IMG/VR virus record: IMGVR_UViG_3300032214_000789
Span: 1-64,000 of that record
DNA length: 64,000 bases
Reading direction: 5' to 3' (one strand)
Source: a virus
Under the pieces are notes generated by a model. That model ran no database searches. It saw only the letters and a list, made by a program, of their open reading frames with translations, and was not told where the DNA came from. Positions 40,511 to 49,793 of the stretch are shown here, piece by piece (the stretch's first letter is position 1; each line of letters starts with the position of its first letter). The translations under genes were made by a program, and so were the position numbers.

Positions 40511-41793
40511 TTATTTGTATATATTCCAGGTGTATCACGAACTATTCGTAATGAAGAAAATGATCTTTTTGGAGTAAAATTATGACACAAATGAGTAATA
40601 ATATATCTTCCACTTTGAAGCTGACCAATAGATCCAGAACTTAAATCACTAGTAGATCTTTTTTTAAATTCGCAGGTTATAACATCTCCAGCTTTTAATT
40701 TTAAATTACAAGGAATAGTAATATCTAGCACTTGACTCATAAGTAAATTATATCTTGATAAGGATTGAGGAAGATAAAACCTTTCGTTATTATCAATAAA
40801 CGTAGTTATACCAGGATTAGTTAAACCAGAATCCAGTATAAAAAAGTTGGTTCTCGTAAAACTTTCACTTTCATCAAAAGTATTTGAATAATCCGCATAA
40901 TTTCCTAATGTTTTAAATCCACTTTTAGATAGATTAAGAAATTCTTGCTTATATTCAAAAGTACTAAAATCAAAAGATACATTTTTAGATCTATAAAGAC
41001 CTACTCTTAAATCATTTAACAGATTTGAATTATTTTTATAACTAGGTTCATTTAAAATTCTATAATTTGTGTTTGGATCATCAAGACTACTTGTGGCAAC
41101 ATTATGATAATTATATGTTTGAACAGACTCTGAAGATATCATGTCATCTATTGACTTGAAATGAAATCCCTCTCTAGTTTCCCAGAAGAAAAATCCAGGT
41201 CCTCCCGAAGAAGATAAAGATTTAGTAGCAGCATTAATAATAACATCAAATGGTCTTTGCCCAGATCCACTAATAGAAGAACTATTAGAAGTTGCATCAA
41301 TTTTTAATTTTTCAGTTGGTATTTTTAATTCTTCTGTTAAAATTTTTTGAACAGAACTTGAAATTGTGTTATAATATTTTTTATATAAATTTATGTTTTC
41401 ATTAATAGTAGAATATTTTGAAAGTAAATTTAATCTTACACTTTCTCTAGTATCATCTTGAAAAACAGGTATTGGATCAGAAACAAGCATCGGTGCTGAA
41501 GTAAAATCAAGTTCACCAGAAGCATTTTCTATTTTGAAAGAAATTTTTTCTTTTCCTCTACCTTGAATGGGAAGTGCTTCCAATAACGTTCCAGTTCTTT
41601 CCTGAACGTCTACAGATTTATTTGAACGAACAAGATCTCCAGTATCAACATATGTTAAACTTGCAGTAACTATGGGTGAAAAGATACTTTCATAATAAGA
41701 AAAATTGACTGTTTTCCAATCTATATAAATGCTAGTATTATCTCTAGTAATTTTAATTTCTTTATATTGAGATGCTCTTGAAAAACTTGCCAT
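40507..41793 (-). CDS. baseplate central hub protein, gp27-like
   Basis: A 428 aa protein with the layout of a gp27-type hub: an N-terminal barrel (EIKITRDNTSIYIDWKTV, SPIVTASLTYVDTG, KISFKIENASGELDF), a central variable part and a C-terminal barrel (LDITIPCNLKLKAGDVITCEF, GRYIITHLCHNF) like the phage tail hub/VgrG fold. The hub trimer adapts the sixfold tail tube to the threefold spike. The neighbouring gp5-like and spike-like genes support this. The call is by pattern and gene order. Confidence 0.7.
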   Translation of the reverse strand: MASFSRASQYKEIKITRDNTSIYIDWKTVNFSYYESIFSPIVTASLTYVDTGDLVRSNKSVDVQERTGTLLEALPIQGRGKEKISFKIENASGELDFTSAPMLVSDPIPVFQDDTRESVRLNLLSKYSTINENINLYKKYYNTISSSVQKILTEELKIPTEKLKIDATSNSSSISGSGQRPFDVIINAATKSLSSSGGPGFFFWETREGFHFKSIDDMISSESVQTYNYHNVATSSLDDPNTNYRILNEPSYKNNSNLLNDLRVGLYRSKNVSFDFSTFEYKQEFLNLSKSGFKTLGNYADYSNTFDESESFTRTNFFILDSGLTNPGITTFIDNNERFYLPQSLSRYNLLMSQVLDITIPCNLKLKAGDVITCEFKKRSTSDLSSGSIGQLQSGRYIITHLCHNFTPKRSFSSLRIVRDTPGIYTNK

Positions 41794-41797
41794 GTTT

Positions 41798-44593
41798 TTA
41801 TGAAAGTGTAGATCTTAAACTTCTTGAAGCAGAAGAATTTTGAGAAATCAAAATTGGAACATAATTATTTACCGTATTAGTAATTACTTCGGGTGGACTC
41901 TCAACAACGGCAACTAATGTTTCTTTTACGATAACTAAATCATTACTTGCATTTGCTCCACCATATCCTCTTGCTCCAGCACCTTCGGTCGATGGTGGTG
42001 GAGTTTGAACTGGTTGGACTGATTGTGCTTTTTTTCTTATTTCAAATAAAAGATTATTTAATAAAGTCTCATTTAACTGCAATTCTTTGGCACCTATACC
42101 AAATATACCACCAGTTGTTATTTTTAAAATATTTTTATCTCCGGATTTTTCAACAGTAATATTTTTATCTCCAACTGTCATATTCCTAGTACCATATTTT
42201 TCAACCATAGTTTCAACAATATTTTTTTCAAGTTGTTGAGTTTTTGTTAATGGTGCTGCAACTGGAGCAGCTTTTTGTCCGATTTTACCTTTATATTTTG
42301 TGTAAAATCCTTTTGCATAATTTTGTCTATTAGAAAGACCATGTGATGCTGCTTCATAATCATCATACCAAACTTTTGCTGCTTCTTCTGGGGTTCTTGC
42401 TGCTTGTAGTTTAGGGAGAACATGACCATAAGATCCACCCAATTCAACCCATGTAAATTTTAATTGAGTATCAATACTTTCTGGATCTAAATCTCCATTA
42501 TTCTTTGCCCACTTCTTTAAATTTCCCCATCTATCACCATTTCCTTTATTTCCCCACTGGAATATTCCAATAAACTTACCACCATTTCCTTTCATGGAAT
42601 GTGCTATTGTTGGATTAAATCCACTTTCTTGCTGGGCATTTCCCATAATACCTGCAACAGCAAAATCACTTAAAGGTTTTCCATCATATTTTTTACTTTT
42701 AAAGAAATTCCAAACTTTTTCTGCATTAGTTCCACCAGGAATTTTTTTAGACAATTGTTGTTGCTGTCTCTGCACTAATGCAGAAAGATTAGATGGACCA
42801 GCATTCAAGTGACCCATAAAATATTGTTTTCCGTCAGTATCTTGTATAACACTGACATTACCATATCCAGAATATCTAGGATCAGATCCCTCTGGAATAT
42901 ATTTTACAAATTTAACTCCTCCACGTAAAGTAATTTGTGAATTAGACGGTGCAGGCCAATCTTCTCCAGCATGAAATTTTAGTTTTCCTGTTATTGGGTG
43001 TATCCTATTACCAACAGGAGAACTCATTGGCCAGTTATTGGAAGTTAAACTTTTGCCACTTACAAATATATTTTTTCTTAATGATAATGGAATTTTTTTA
43101 TCAGAACTCATAGCCTCCAAATGTATATGAGGTCCTGTCGACTGTCCTGTACTTCCTACTTTACCAATTACTTCATTTTCATTTACTGAAATTGCTTCAT
43201 CAGGTAATCCAGAAGTTCCTCCTGGTCCTGGAGGTACACTTAAATCTGCATCACCATATTTCTTTCTTATATCAAGAAGATTACTGTAACTCTTCATGAA
43301 CTCACTAAACATAGTGAGATTTTTTTCTTCTCCAACTAAATTACGTTCTTCATTTTTAACATTATTTTCAAAGAATTTAAAGTAATTTATAGTTTCTCTT
43401 GCCTTTCTTCCTTTGGCAGTTCCTGCTGGTGATGCATAAGGACTCGCATAAGATTGTCCACTATCTTTAGTTGCCATTCTAATATCAGATGGACCACCTC
43501 TTCCAGTTCCTTCTTGTGGTGGTATATTTCCTAGACCTCTTCTAGATCCAAACATTCCACCAAAGAAGTTTCTAACTGTTCCACCAATAGAAAGTTTTTG
43601 TACTTTTTGTACTTGATTTACGGTGTTATATCTCTGCACATTTTGTTTATAGATATTTTTATTTTCTCCTGGTCCATACTCTCTCCAAGTATCTTTTTGA
43701 CCAGGTATCATAGTTCCCATTACCCCACCCTTTGGTGCTAAAACACCAACTGCCTGTGCAGGATCTTTAAAATTTGGATTATACGTATAACCAGTATTAG
43801 GATTATAAGATCCTCCAGATGCTGTTGGAACTTGGCGTATTTTTTTTGATTTCTGCGTTGCTTGCTGTTGAGCACCTTGCTTTACTTTAGGGTCTTTTAA
43901 TGCACTTTTATAATTTGCATAAGTTTTTCCAGTAGTGCTTGAGTAATATTTTCCTTTACTTTTTGCATATGACTGTGCTGCTTTTGCTGGTGGTTTATAT
44001 CCAAAAGCATTCATTACTGCACTAATACCAGCATCTAATTGGTCAAATAAAGATATTGCTTTTCCAATTTCTTTTCCAGCAGTTTTAATTGTATCAAGAG
44101 CAAACTTAAATGAACCACCAATTACAGGCATCAAAATTTTGGTTAAATCCAAAATACCCATCATTCCTTTGGCAATAATATCAAACGTAAATGTTATAAC
44201 TTTACCAATCCATGGATTATCATCAAAAAATTTCTTTATTTGACCTAATACATCTTGAAGTTTTTTAACTATAGTAGGTAAATTATTAACTAGAACACCT
44301 AAAAGTATTATACCAAAGAATTCTTTTAGTTTGTCAATAATACTTAATGGTTTTGCCAATAAACCTTTGCCAATATTCTTTAATGTAGACCCAACAGTGC
44401 GTGGAGACTCAATCTTATTTTCTTTCTCTTCAACTTTCTTTTTCTTCATTTGAAATAAAGAAAACTTTTTCTTTTCTTTTTTAATTTTATCTAATTTCTT
44501 TCTATTGAAAACCAAAAGACTCTTAATGTTAAAGATACTTAACTTTAATTTTTTTGATGATTTTTCTGTTGGTTTTGTTTCTGTTAGTTTCAT
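41798..44593 (-). CDS. tail hub protein with permuted M23 peptidase and tail lysozyme domains, 931 aa
   Basis: Residues 1-60 are very Lys-rich; residues 85-165 contain hydrophobic helices (EFFGIILLGVLVNN) also seen in the 866 aa protein. The M23 endopeptidase motifs are at 475-600 but in an unusual order: the HxH strand IGKVGSTGQSTGPHIHLE (H489, H491) comes first, then NRIHPITGKLKFHAGEDW (H541, D545) and MGHLN (H595). All zinc and catalytic residues are present. At about 622-770 is a phage tail lysozyme domain (VWNFFKSKKYDGKPLSDFAVAG, IMGNAQQESGFNP with a catalytic Glu at 656, and GIFQW). The protein probably cuts both peptide and glycan bonds of peptidoglycan during entry. Confidence 0.8.
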   Translation of the reverse strand: MKLTETKPTEKSSKKLKLSIFNIKSLLVFNRKKLDKIKKEKKKFSLFQMKKKKVEEKENKIESPRTVGSTLKNIGKGLLAKPLSIIDKLKEFFGIILLGVLVNNLPTIVKKLQDVLGQIKKFFDDNPWIGKVITFTFDIIAKGMMGILDLTKILMPVIGGSFKFALDTIKTAGKEIGKAISLFDQLDAGISAVMNAFGYKPPAKAAQSYAKSKGKYYSSTTGKTYANYKSALKDPKVKQGAQQQATQKSKKIRQVPTASGGSYNPNTGYTYNPNFKDPAQAVGVLAPKGGVMGTMIPGQKDTWREYGPGENKNIYKQNVQRYNTVNQVQKVQKLSIGGTVRNFFGGMFGSRRGLGNIPPQEGTGRGGPSDIRMATKDSGQSYASPYASPAGTAKGRKARETINYFKFFENNVKNEERNLVGEEKNLTMFSEFMKSYSNLLDIRKKYGDADLSVPPGPGGTSGLPDEAISVNENEVIGKVGSTGQSTGPHIHLEAMSSDKKIPLSLRKNIFVSGKSLTSNNWPMSSPVGNRIHPITGKLKFHAGEDWPAPSNSQITLRGGVKFVKYIPEGSDPRYSGYGNVSVIQDTDGKQYFMGHLNAGPSNLSALVQRQQQQLSKKIPGGTNAEKVWNFFKSKKYDGKPLSDFAVAGIMGNAQQESGFNPTIAHSMKGNGGKFIGIFQWGNKGNGDRWGNLKKWAKNNGDLDPESIDTQLKFTWVELGGSYGHVLPKLQAARTPEEAAKVWYDDYEAASHGLSNRQNYAKGFYTKYKGKIGQKAAPVAAPLTKTQQLEKNIVETMVEKYGTRNMTVGDKNITVEKSGDKNILKITTGGIFGIGAKELQLNETLLNNLLFEIRKKAQSVQPVQTPPPSTEGAGARGYGGANASNDLVIVKETLVAVVESPPEVITNTVNNYVPILISQNSSASRSLRSTLS

Positions 44594-44599
44594 GATCTA

Positions 44600-47200
44600 C
44601 TAAACTACTAGAATACCGTACATGGAAGGCGTTGTGAACACATAATCATTACTTTGGTCAATAGGCGAAATAGAAGGAACTGTTGTTCCTGAAGGTGATG
44701 AGGGTAATGGTTTAGATTTAGGTTTATTTAAATTAAGTGTTTTTGGTGGAAGATTTATGACGCTAATATTTCCACCAGAAGATTTAGATCCAGACAATTT
44801 AGATGTTTCTCTAGAAATTGGTACAGGAATAACGTACACATTCTGATTACCTAATATAGTTTTTTCAATTTCCGGATTAACTATGTTTTGTGTCAAATTT
44901 AATGGTTTTTGAATATTAATATCTGTTCTAGACATATTAGGTCTAGATTTATTCATAAGTTGTCTAATTGAATTTTTAAAGTCTTCATATCTACTTTCTG
45001 CTTCATTTCTCCCGAGTTGCTCTCCAACAAATCCACCTCCAGGAATTCTAGTTTGTTTTCCTTGGTTTCTACCAATCATCCCACCAACATCTTTAACTAA
45101 TCCACCAACTCCCTTATCAATTTTTTGAATTGGATTACTTCCACCAAGAGATGGTCTAAAAACTCCACCTCCAGTTGCTCCGCCAGTTCTTTTTTTTCTT
45201 TTTATTTCGGTGGATTCTTTATCCAATAATGCTCGGAATTCTTCTAAAATTTTATTCAGTTCTTCAATTATACCACTCTTAATTGAATTAACAGCATCTT
45301 GTCTTCTTACCGCATTTGTAAAACTCTGCCACATTCTAGCAGCATTATCATTAATGTCTTTCAGTAACGGTCTGAAAAGCATAGATGCACGAGTATTAAT
45401 AACTTCTTCACCAGGTGCGAGTAGTGCCTTTCCATAGTTAGCAAGTTTTCCTGCCCCAGATGCTATCGCAGCAGGAACGCTATCAACACCTAATGCGCCA
45501 GGTCCTCCAACAGTTCCACCTCCAGCAAACAGTGAAATTTTTGGGATTGTTCCACCTTTTGAACGCTCAACACCAGCAGTCGCTACTGACGCAGTTGCTT
45601 GAATAATAGCTTGGGTAACTGCAACTCCTCTTTGTATTAATTTTAAAGAAGTTGTTGTAGCATTAATTATTTGTTTTTGATTAAAAGTTGGATTTTTTTC
45701 TCTAATAATCCGTTCTATATTTTCTTTAGATGCATTAGATTGAGATATTACTGGAGTTCCATCTTTGTTTAAATCTGGAGTTAATTTGTTTGGATTATAT
45801 CCAATATTATTAATACTTTTTGGTATTTCATCTTGCTTTAATTCACCAAGTGCTTTGAGTATATACGCAGTTGGAATAGAAGGAGATCCAGTAATTTCAT
45901 TAATTATATTTAAATATTTTTGAGATTTAGCTTCATTTCGCAATTGGTTTAATTGTTTTTTATACTCTTTAGGATTTGATGTTTTTAACTGCTGCAATTG
46001 TGATACTTTATTTTTTACTCTTTCTTGTTCTGCCTGCCCAAGCGCAAATCCACCAAGAATGGAAAACAATCCACTACGAGTTCCCATAGGAATTCCAGAT
46101 CTAAATGCTCCTGAAGAAGTGGGTGTTTTAGTAGGTGTTGTAGTAGGTGTTCTTGTAAAAGGAACTCTTTTATTAGCAGCAGTTGTTGGTGTTTGTGCTG
46201 GGGGTGATGGTGGTGCTGGTGGGGATGGTGGGGATGGTGGTTTTGGAGATATTGGTATAAATGGTGTTGGTTGCTGTCCTGGTTGTTGTGCTTTAGGTTG
46301 AGGTGTCTGTAGTGGTTTTCCTAATAAAAGTAAAAATGGAGCAAATGCTTTTGTTCCTAATAATGATTGAGCAAGATTTTCTAAAAATCCAGGTCCTTTT
46401 TTCGGATCTTTAACTAAACTATCAACACAATCTTTAATAGGTTCACAATCTGGAAGACCTCCTTTTTGTGCAGGAGATTTTGGACAATTGCAAGGTAGTT
46501 GTGGTTTTTTCTTGAAGAAATCTATAAGAGATTTAAGTGCATTTGCAACCTTTAAAACTTTTCTAACTAATCCTAATAACTTAATTGCACCAAAAACTAC
46601 TAAAAGTTCTTTCCAATAATCTTTTAAAAACTGGAAGAACTGCTTAAGTTTTTCTTGATTTTCTGGTTTTTGTAACCACTTAAAAGCAGTATTAACTAAA
46701 ATTCCAGTCAGTATTATTGAAAAGAAATCAATTAACTTCTGAAAAATACTTTTTGCTGGAGCAAGAAGTGTACTAAAAGTTTTGCCTAAAAATCCTTTTA
46801 CACCACCACTCTCTAATTTTTTTTCTTTATCTTTAACCTTTTCTGCCGCAATTCTTTTTTTAGACTCTTCTAGATCTTTTTTCTCTTCTCTAATTCTAGA
46901 AAGAAAATCTAAAGATAATTGTTCTTTGATTTGAGATAACAGTTTATTAGATTGTTCTAATACTTTCTGTATCCCAAAATTAGACTGTATATATTTTACT
47001 AAACCTTCTCTTTTATTCTCATCAGATTTATCTGGAATTAAAGAGTCTGGAATTAACTTTGCTAAAGGTTTAATAAAACTAAATTTTGTTTTCTTTAGTT
47101 CAACACCAGGTTTAATGGCACCACTAATTAACGTAGACTTAATGTTTCTACGATTTAATTTGGGAATAGATGGTGCCTTATAAACCTGATCGATTTCCAC
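44600..47200 (-). CDS. tail tape-measure/hub-like protein, 866 aa
   Basis: A long helical protein with a charged coiled coil (about 80-135), a hydrophobic region at about 155-230 (FFSIILTGILVN) like that of the 931 aa protein, a Cys cluster (PCNCPK, LPDCEP, KDC), a Pro/Thr-rich linker at about 290-360 and a Gly-rich C-terminal half. Gene order (after gp26-like and before the hub lysozyme) suggests a gp28/gp29 equivalent, that is, a hub or tape-measure protein that may insert in the host membrane. The identity is inferred from position and composition; no sequence motif of T4 gp29 was recognised. Confidence 0.5.
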   Translation of the reverse strand: MEIDQVYKAPSIPKLNRRNIKSTLISGAIKPGVELKKTKFSFIKPLAKLIPDSLIPDKSDENKREGLVKYIQSNFGIQKVLEQSNKLLSQIKEQLSLDFLSRIREEKKDLEESKKRIAAEKVKDKEKKLESGGVKGFLGKTFSTLLAPAKSIFQKLIDFFSIILTGILVNTAFKWLQKPENQEKLKQFFQFLKDYWKELLVVFGAIKLLGLVRKVLKVANALKSLIDFFKKKPQLPCNCPKSPAQKGGLPDCEPIKDCVDSLVKDPKKGPGFLENLAQSLLGTKAFAPFLLLLGKPLQTPQPKAQQPGQQPTPFIPISPKPPSPPSPPAPPSPPAQTPTTAANKRVPFTRTPTTTPTKTPTSSGAFRSGIPMGTRSGLFSILGGFALGQAEQERVKNKVSQLQQLKTSNPKEYKKQLNQLRNEAKSQKYLNIINEITGSPSIPTAYILKALGELKQDEIPKSINNIGYNPNKLTPDLNKDGTPVISQSNASKENIERIIREKNPTFNQKQIINATTTSLKLIQRGVAVTQAIIQATASVATAGVERSKGGTIPKISLFAGGGTVGGPGALGVDSVPAAIASGAGKLANYGKALLAPGEEVINTRASMLFRPLLKDINDNAARMWQSFTNAVRRQDAVNSIKSGIIEELNKILEEFRALLDKESTEIKRKKRTGGATGGGVFRPSLGGSNPIQKIDKGVGGLVKDVGGMIGRNQGKQTRIPGGGFVGEQLGRNEAESRYEDFKNSIRQLMNKSRPNMSRTDINIQKPLNLTQNIVNPEIEKTILGNQNVYVIPVPISRETSKLSGSKSSGGNISVINLPPKTLNLNKPKSKPLPSSPSGTTVPSISPIDQSNDYVFTTPSMYGILVV

Positions 47201-47375
47201 TTTGCTGCTGTGCCTTTAAGTTTTCTTCTTCAACATGTTGTTGTAAAAGAGAAACATAAACTTCTCTTTCCCAAGGCATCATATTTTCTAGCTCTGTCAA
47301 AGAATATTTATGGTGTTGCATCATAGCAAAATTAATTTTGAAATATGACTCAAGGCTAGTATGAGCCATACTCAA
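47178..47375 (-). CDS. small baseplate/tail assembly protein, 65 aa
   Basis: MSMAHTSLESYFKINFAMMQ at the start and MMPWEREVYVSLLQQHVEEE in the middle; the latter pattern is typical of C-terminal parts of tail assembly chaperones. Its position after the gp26-like gene is that of gp51 in T4, which catalyses hub assembly, but the size is much smaller than T4 gp51, so I leave it unnamed. It overlaps the 866 aa gene by 23 nt and the gp26-like gene by 4 nt. Confidence 0.6.
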   Translation of the reverse strand: MSMAHTSLESYFKINFAMMQHHKYSLTELENMMPWEREVYVSLLQQHVEEENLKAQQQSGNRSGL

Positions 47376-48094
47376 GTGAAAAAACTGGCAAGACCCTCCA
47401 GAACTACTTCACTTTCAACTTTTGTTTTGGGATTTGTAACTTCAATTTTGTGAGATAATTTAGGCATCGTTGTAAAAAAAGTTTCAATTTCTTTCAACTG
47501 CTTGGTATTCATCTGATCTACAAATTCTTTTATCTCTTTTTTGGTACAATCTGCAGCAGACCAAGACTCTTCTTGATTGTAAATCATATCAATACAAGAA
47601 ACGATCATGTCCAAAGATTTGTCAACATCATTATTATCACTATTATATTCAAAGTTATTTTCAACAAATTGTTCTAATGATGGATACTTCATCTTCATGG
47701 AAAGTTCATCATCTAATCTAACAATTTGAACATGCTCTGGATCTTTTTGAACTTTAATTTCATCAATACCAATTTCCATCTTAACTTGAGTTTCCCCATC
47801 ATCTGGGCAAATCACATTAACTTCAACAGTTTCTCCAACTGATTTTGCTCTAACGTTTAAGAAAATGTATTCAATATCAAAAGTTGCAAGATCTGCAATC
47901 TTAACTCCTTTTGTAAGAATGCATTCTGTTAAGATTTGAACAATTGCATTAGTTATCTGTTTCATATCTTCAGACTCTAATGCCATAATAAGAATTTTTT
48001 CTTCCCGAACTAGAAAAGGTCTGTATCTTATTTTCTTTCCAGTCGAAGGAATTTCCAACTCATAAGTTGGAGTATTAATTTTAGGTAAAGGCAT
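47372..48094 (-). CDS. 26: baseplate hub subunit, gp26-like (T4 baseplate family)
   Basis: A 240 aa protein with the signature of the T4 baseplate family: MPLPKINTPTYELEIPSTG, KIRYRPFLVREEKILIMALES, then QILTECILTKGVKIADLATFD, EYIFLNVRAKSVGE and a VNVICPD segment. In T4 these proteins take part in central hub assembly. It starts the hub gene cluster read leftwards and has a CTAAATA late element 27 nt upstream. Confidence 0.8.
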   Translation of the reverse strand: MPLPKINTPTYELEIPSTGKKIRYRPFLVREEKILIMALESEDMKQITNAIVQILTECILTKGVKIADLATFDIEYIFLNVRAKSVGETVEVNVICPDDGETQVKMEIGIDEIKVQKDPEHVQIVRLDDELSMKMKYPSLEQFVENNFEYNSDNNDVDKSLDMIVSCIDMIYNQEESWSAADCTKKEIKEFVDQMNTKQLKEIETFFTTMPKLSHKIEVTNPKTKVESEVVLEGLASFFT

Positions 48095-48121
48095 AATCCT
48101 CTAATACAATTCAGTTATGAT

Positions 48122-48128
48122 TATTTAG
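48122..48128 (-). promoter_or_regulatory. late promoter CTAAATA before gp26-like
   Basis: Minus strand GCTAAATAATC, just past the stop of the tube-like gene and 27 nt before the ATG at 48094. Confidence 0.6.
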
Positions 48129-48129
48129 C

Positions 48130-48903
48130 TTAAGCAATGTCAACATCAAATCCTGGAGTATTACCAAAAACTTGATCAACACCATTAAAGTTATATGTTA
48201 CTCCATTATATTCTTGAGGTGTAACATAACCTGGAGTAACAACTGTTTTCCCGTATTCTCTTCTCATAATATATCTATCATAATTCATCGTAACAGTAAT
48301 TTTCATAATTTCTGCTTCTCCGTAAGCAACTGGTATTGCTGTGACGGATTTTGGAAAAGCATTTACTAATTGAAAAGAAACATTAGTTGCACCAGATGCT
48401 GCAAAATCTCTTTCAAACTTCTTTATAAAAATGCTATCAGTTTTATAATATTTCGGATAATTAAATCTTCTATAATAAGCAACAGATGGTTCTCCATTAC
48501 CTTGTTGTTGAGTTGCTTGACTACCACCAGAAATATAGTCCATCCATGCCTCAAAAAATCCTAAAACTTTATATTGCCTATCAATATAAAAAGTAAAATC
48601 AATATCAGTATTAATTCTAGTATGAGCAAATTCTTGAGCAACTCCCATATAATTATCTTTTACTTCAGCAGTTGCATATGAAGAAGTTGGAAGAGATGCT
48701 TCAGAACACAATAAACCTAATGTATTTCCAAAATCAGAGTCAAAAATAATTTGACCATATTGAGTTCCAGTCTTCAAAAAGTCACTAAATTCTTTAGAAG
48801 GTGGTTTTATCGACACTTCATATAAATTTGATCTTGCCAATCCTCCATTTAAAAGTATTGGCAAAGTACTCATATTAACTGTGCCAATCTCTGGTACTTT
48901 CAT
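48130..48903 (-). CDS. tail tube/baseplate tube-like protein (gp19/gp54 family)
   Basis: A 257 aa protein with the fold pattern of T4 tube proteins: ARSNLYEVSIKPP near the N-terminus, LLCSEASLPTSSYATAEV, GVAQEFAHTRINTDIDFTFY, YKVLGFFEAWMDYIS and YYRRFNYPKYY. The tail-tube protein gp19 and the baseplate tube initiator gp54 share this fold. With gp48 and gp53 just across the divergent promoter, the gp54 role is the likelier. First gene of the leftward late transcript; its late promoter overlaps that of gp4. Confidence 0.7.
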   Translation of the reverse strand: MKVPEIGTVNMSTLPILLNGGLARSNLYEVSIKPPSKEFSDFLKTGTQYGQIIFDSDFGNTLGLLCSEASLPTSSYATAEVKDNYMGVAQEFAHTRINTDIDFTFYIDRQYKVLGFFEAWMDYISGGSQATQQQGNGEPSVAYYRRFNYPKYYKTDSIFIKKFERDFAASGATNVSFQLVNAFPKSVTAIPVAYGEAEIMKITVTMNYDRYIMRREYGKTVVTPGYVTPQEYNGVTYNFNGVDQVFGNTPGFDVDIA

Positions 48904-48905
48904 TT

Positions 48906-48912
48906 CTAAATA
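48906..48912 (+). promoter_or_regulatory. late promoter CTAAATA for the plus-strand cluster
   Basis: Plus strand TTCTAAATATC, 31 nt before the gp4 ATG at 48944. It lies within the leader of the opposing transcript. Confidence 0.6.
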
Positions 48913-48936
48913 TCTTTAAGATACTATGTTATGAAT

Positions 48937-48943
48937 TATTTAG
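48937..48943 (-). promoter_or_regulatory. late promoter CTAAATA for the leftward tail cluster
   Basis: Minus strand ATCTAAATAATTC, directly abutting the gp4 start codon and 33 nt before the ATG at 48903. Confidence 0.65.
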
Positions 48944-49375
48944 ATGTCATATAAGGGAAAATATAAACCATCATACCCAAAAAAATATAAAGGTGATCCC
49001 ACAAATATCATATACAGGTCTTTGTGGGAAAGAAAATTTATGGTTTATTGTGATACGCGAGAACATATTTTAGAATGGGGATCTGAAGAAATTTGCCTCC
49101 CATATCGCTCACCAATAGACAATCGTATTCACCGTTATTTTCCAGATTTTTATATTAAGGTAAATGAAAGTGGAATAATTAAAAAATATTTAATTGAAAT
49201 AAAACCAAAAAAACAAACTGTTGAACCAAAAGTACAAAAAAGAAAAACAAAAGGATACATCTACGAAGTAGTAGAGTATGCTAAAAACCAGGCAAAGTGG
49301 AAAGCAGCAAGAGAATTTTGCGAAGATCGTCAGTGGCAATTTAAAATCATCACAGAAGATGAATTAGGTATCTAA
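48944..49375 (+). CDS. 4: head completion protein gp4
   Basis: A 143 aa protein with the clear gp4 pattern: YKGKYKPSYPKKYKGDPTN, IIYRSLWERKFMVYCD, EWGSEEICLPYRSPIDN, HRYFPDFYI and KYLIEIKPKKQ. The D-x-E-I-K arrangement (PDFY...LIEIKPK) is like a PD-(D/E)XK nuclease core. In T4, gp4 is needed to finish the head before tail joining. First gene of the only plus-strand operon here. Confidence 0.9.
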   Translation: MSYKGKYKPSYPKKYKGDPTNIIYRSLWERKFMVYCDTREHILEWGSEEICLPYRSPIDNRIHRYFPDFYIKVNESGIIKKYLIEIKPKKQTVEPKVQKRKTKGYIYEVVEYAKNQAKWKAAREFCEDRQWQFKIITEDELGI

Positions 49376-49376
49376 A

Positions 49377-49781
49377 ATGCCAAGAAAAACACTCAAACAA
49401 AGAAGAAGAACAAATACAGATACTAATGATAGTATTAATAGAATTCGTAATGTAACAAATAATCTAATTGGAAATGAAGATCCAGATGATTTAATGCTTG
49501 AAATAATTAGTGCATTAACAGAAACTGAAAAAGTTCCAAAAACTGGAAAGTATTATGTTTTTGTTTATAATCCAAAAACTCCAAATATTCAATATGATCA
49601 AAATCCATTAGTTGCAGTTACCGATATTTTTTCATGGGGATTTAGAGGAATTAACTTCCATTGGGGAGAAGTTCGTCAATATACTTGGGATGAAATTGCT
49701 GGAGGAATTTATGAAGTATATCCTGCAGAGTTAAAAGATCTTCAAACCATCCCATTTGGAAAATTTCGTCTAAATAGTTAA
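49377..49781 (+). CDS. conserved hypothetical protein, 134 aa, in the gp4-gp48 operon
   Basis: Basic N-terminus (MPRKTLKQRRRTNTDTND), then an acidic helix and a beta-rich C-terminal half (GKYYVFVYNPKTPNIQYDQN, FHWGEVRQYTWDEIAGGIYEV). No family recognised. Its position between gp4 and gp48, with 1-12 nt gaps, indicates a head- or baseplate-related role. It is read from the late promoter at 48906. Confidence 0.7.
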   Translation: MPRKTLKQRRRTNTDTNDSINRIRNVTNNLIGNEDPDDLMLEIISALTETEKVPKTGKYYVFVYNPKTPNIQYDQNPLVAVTDIFSWGFRGINFHWGEVRQYTWDEIAGGIYEVYPAELKDLQTIPFGKFRLNS

Positions 49782-49793
49782 AAACTCCACTAA

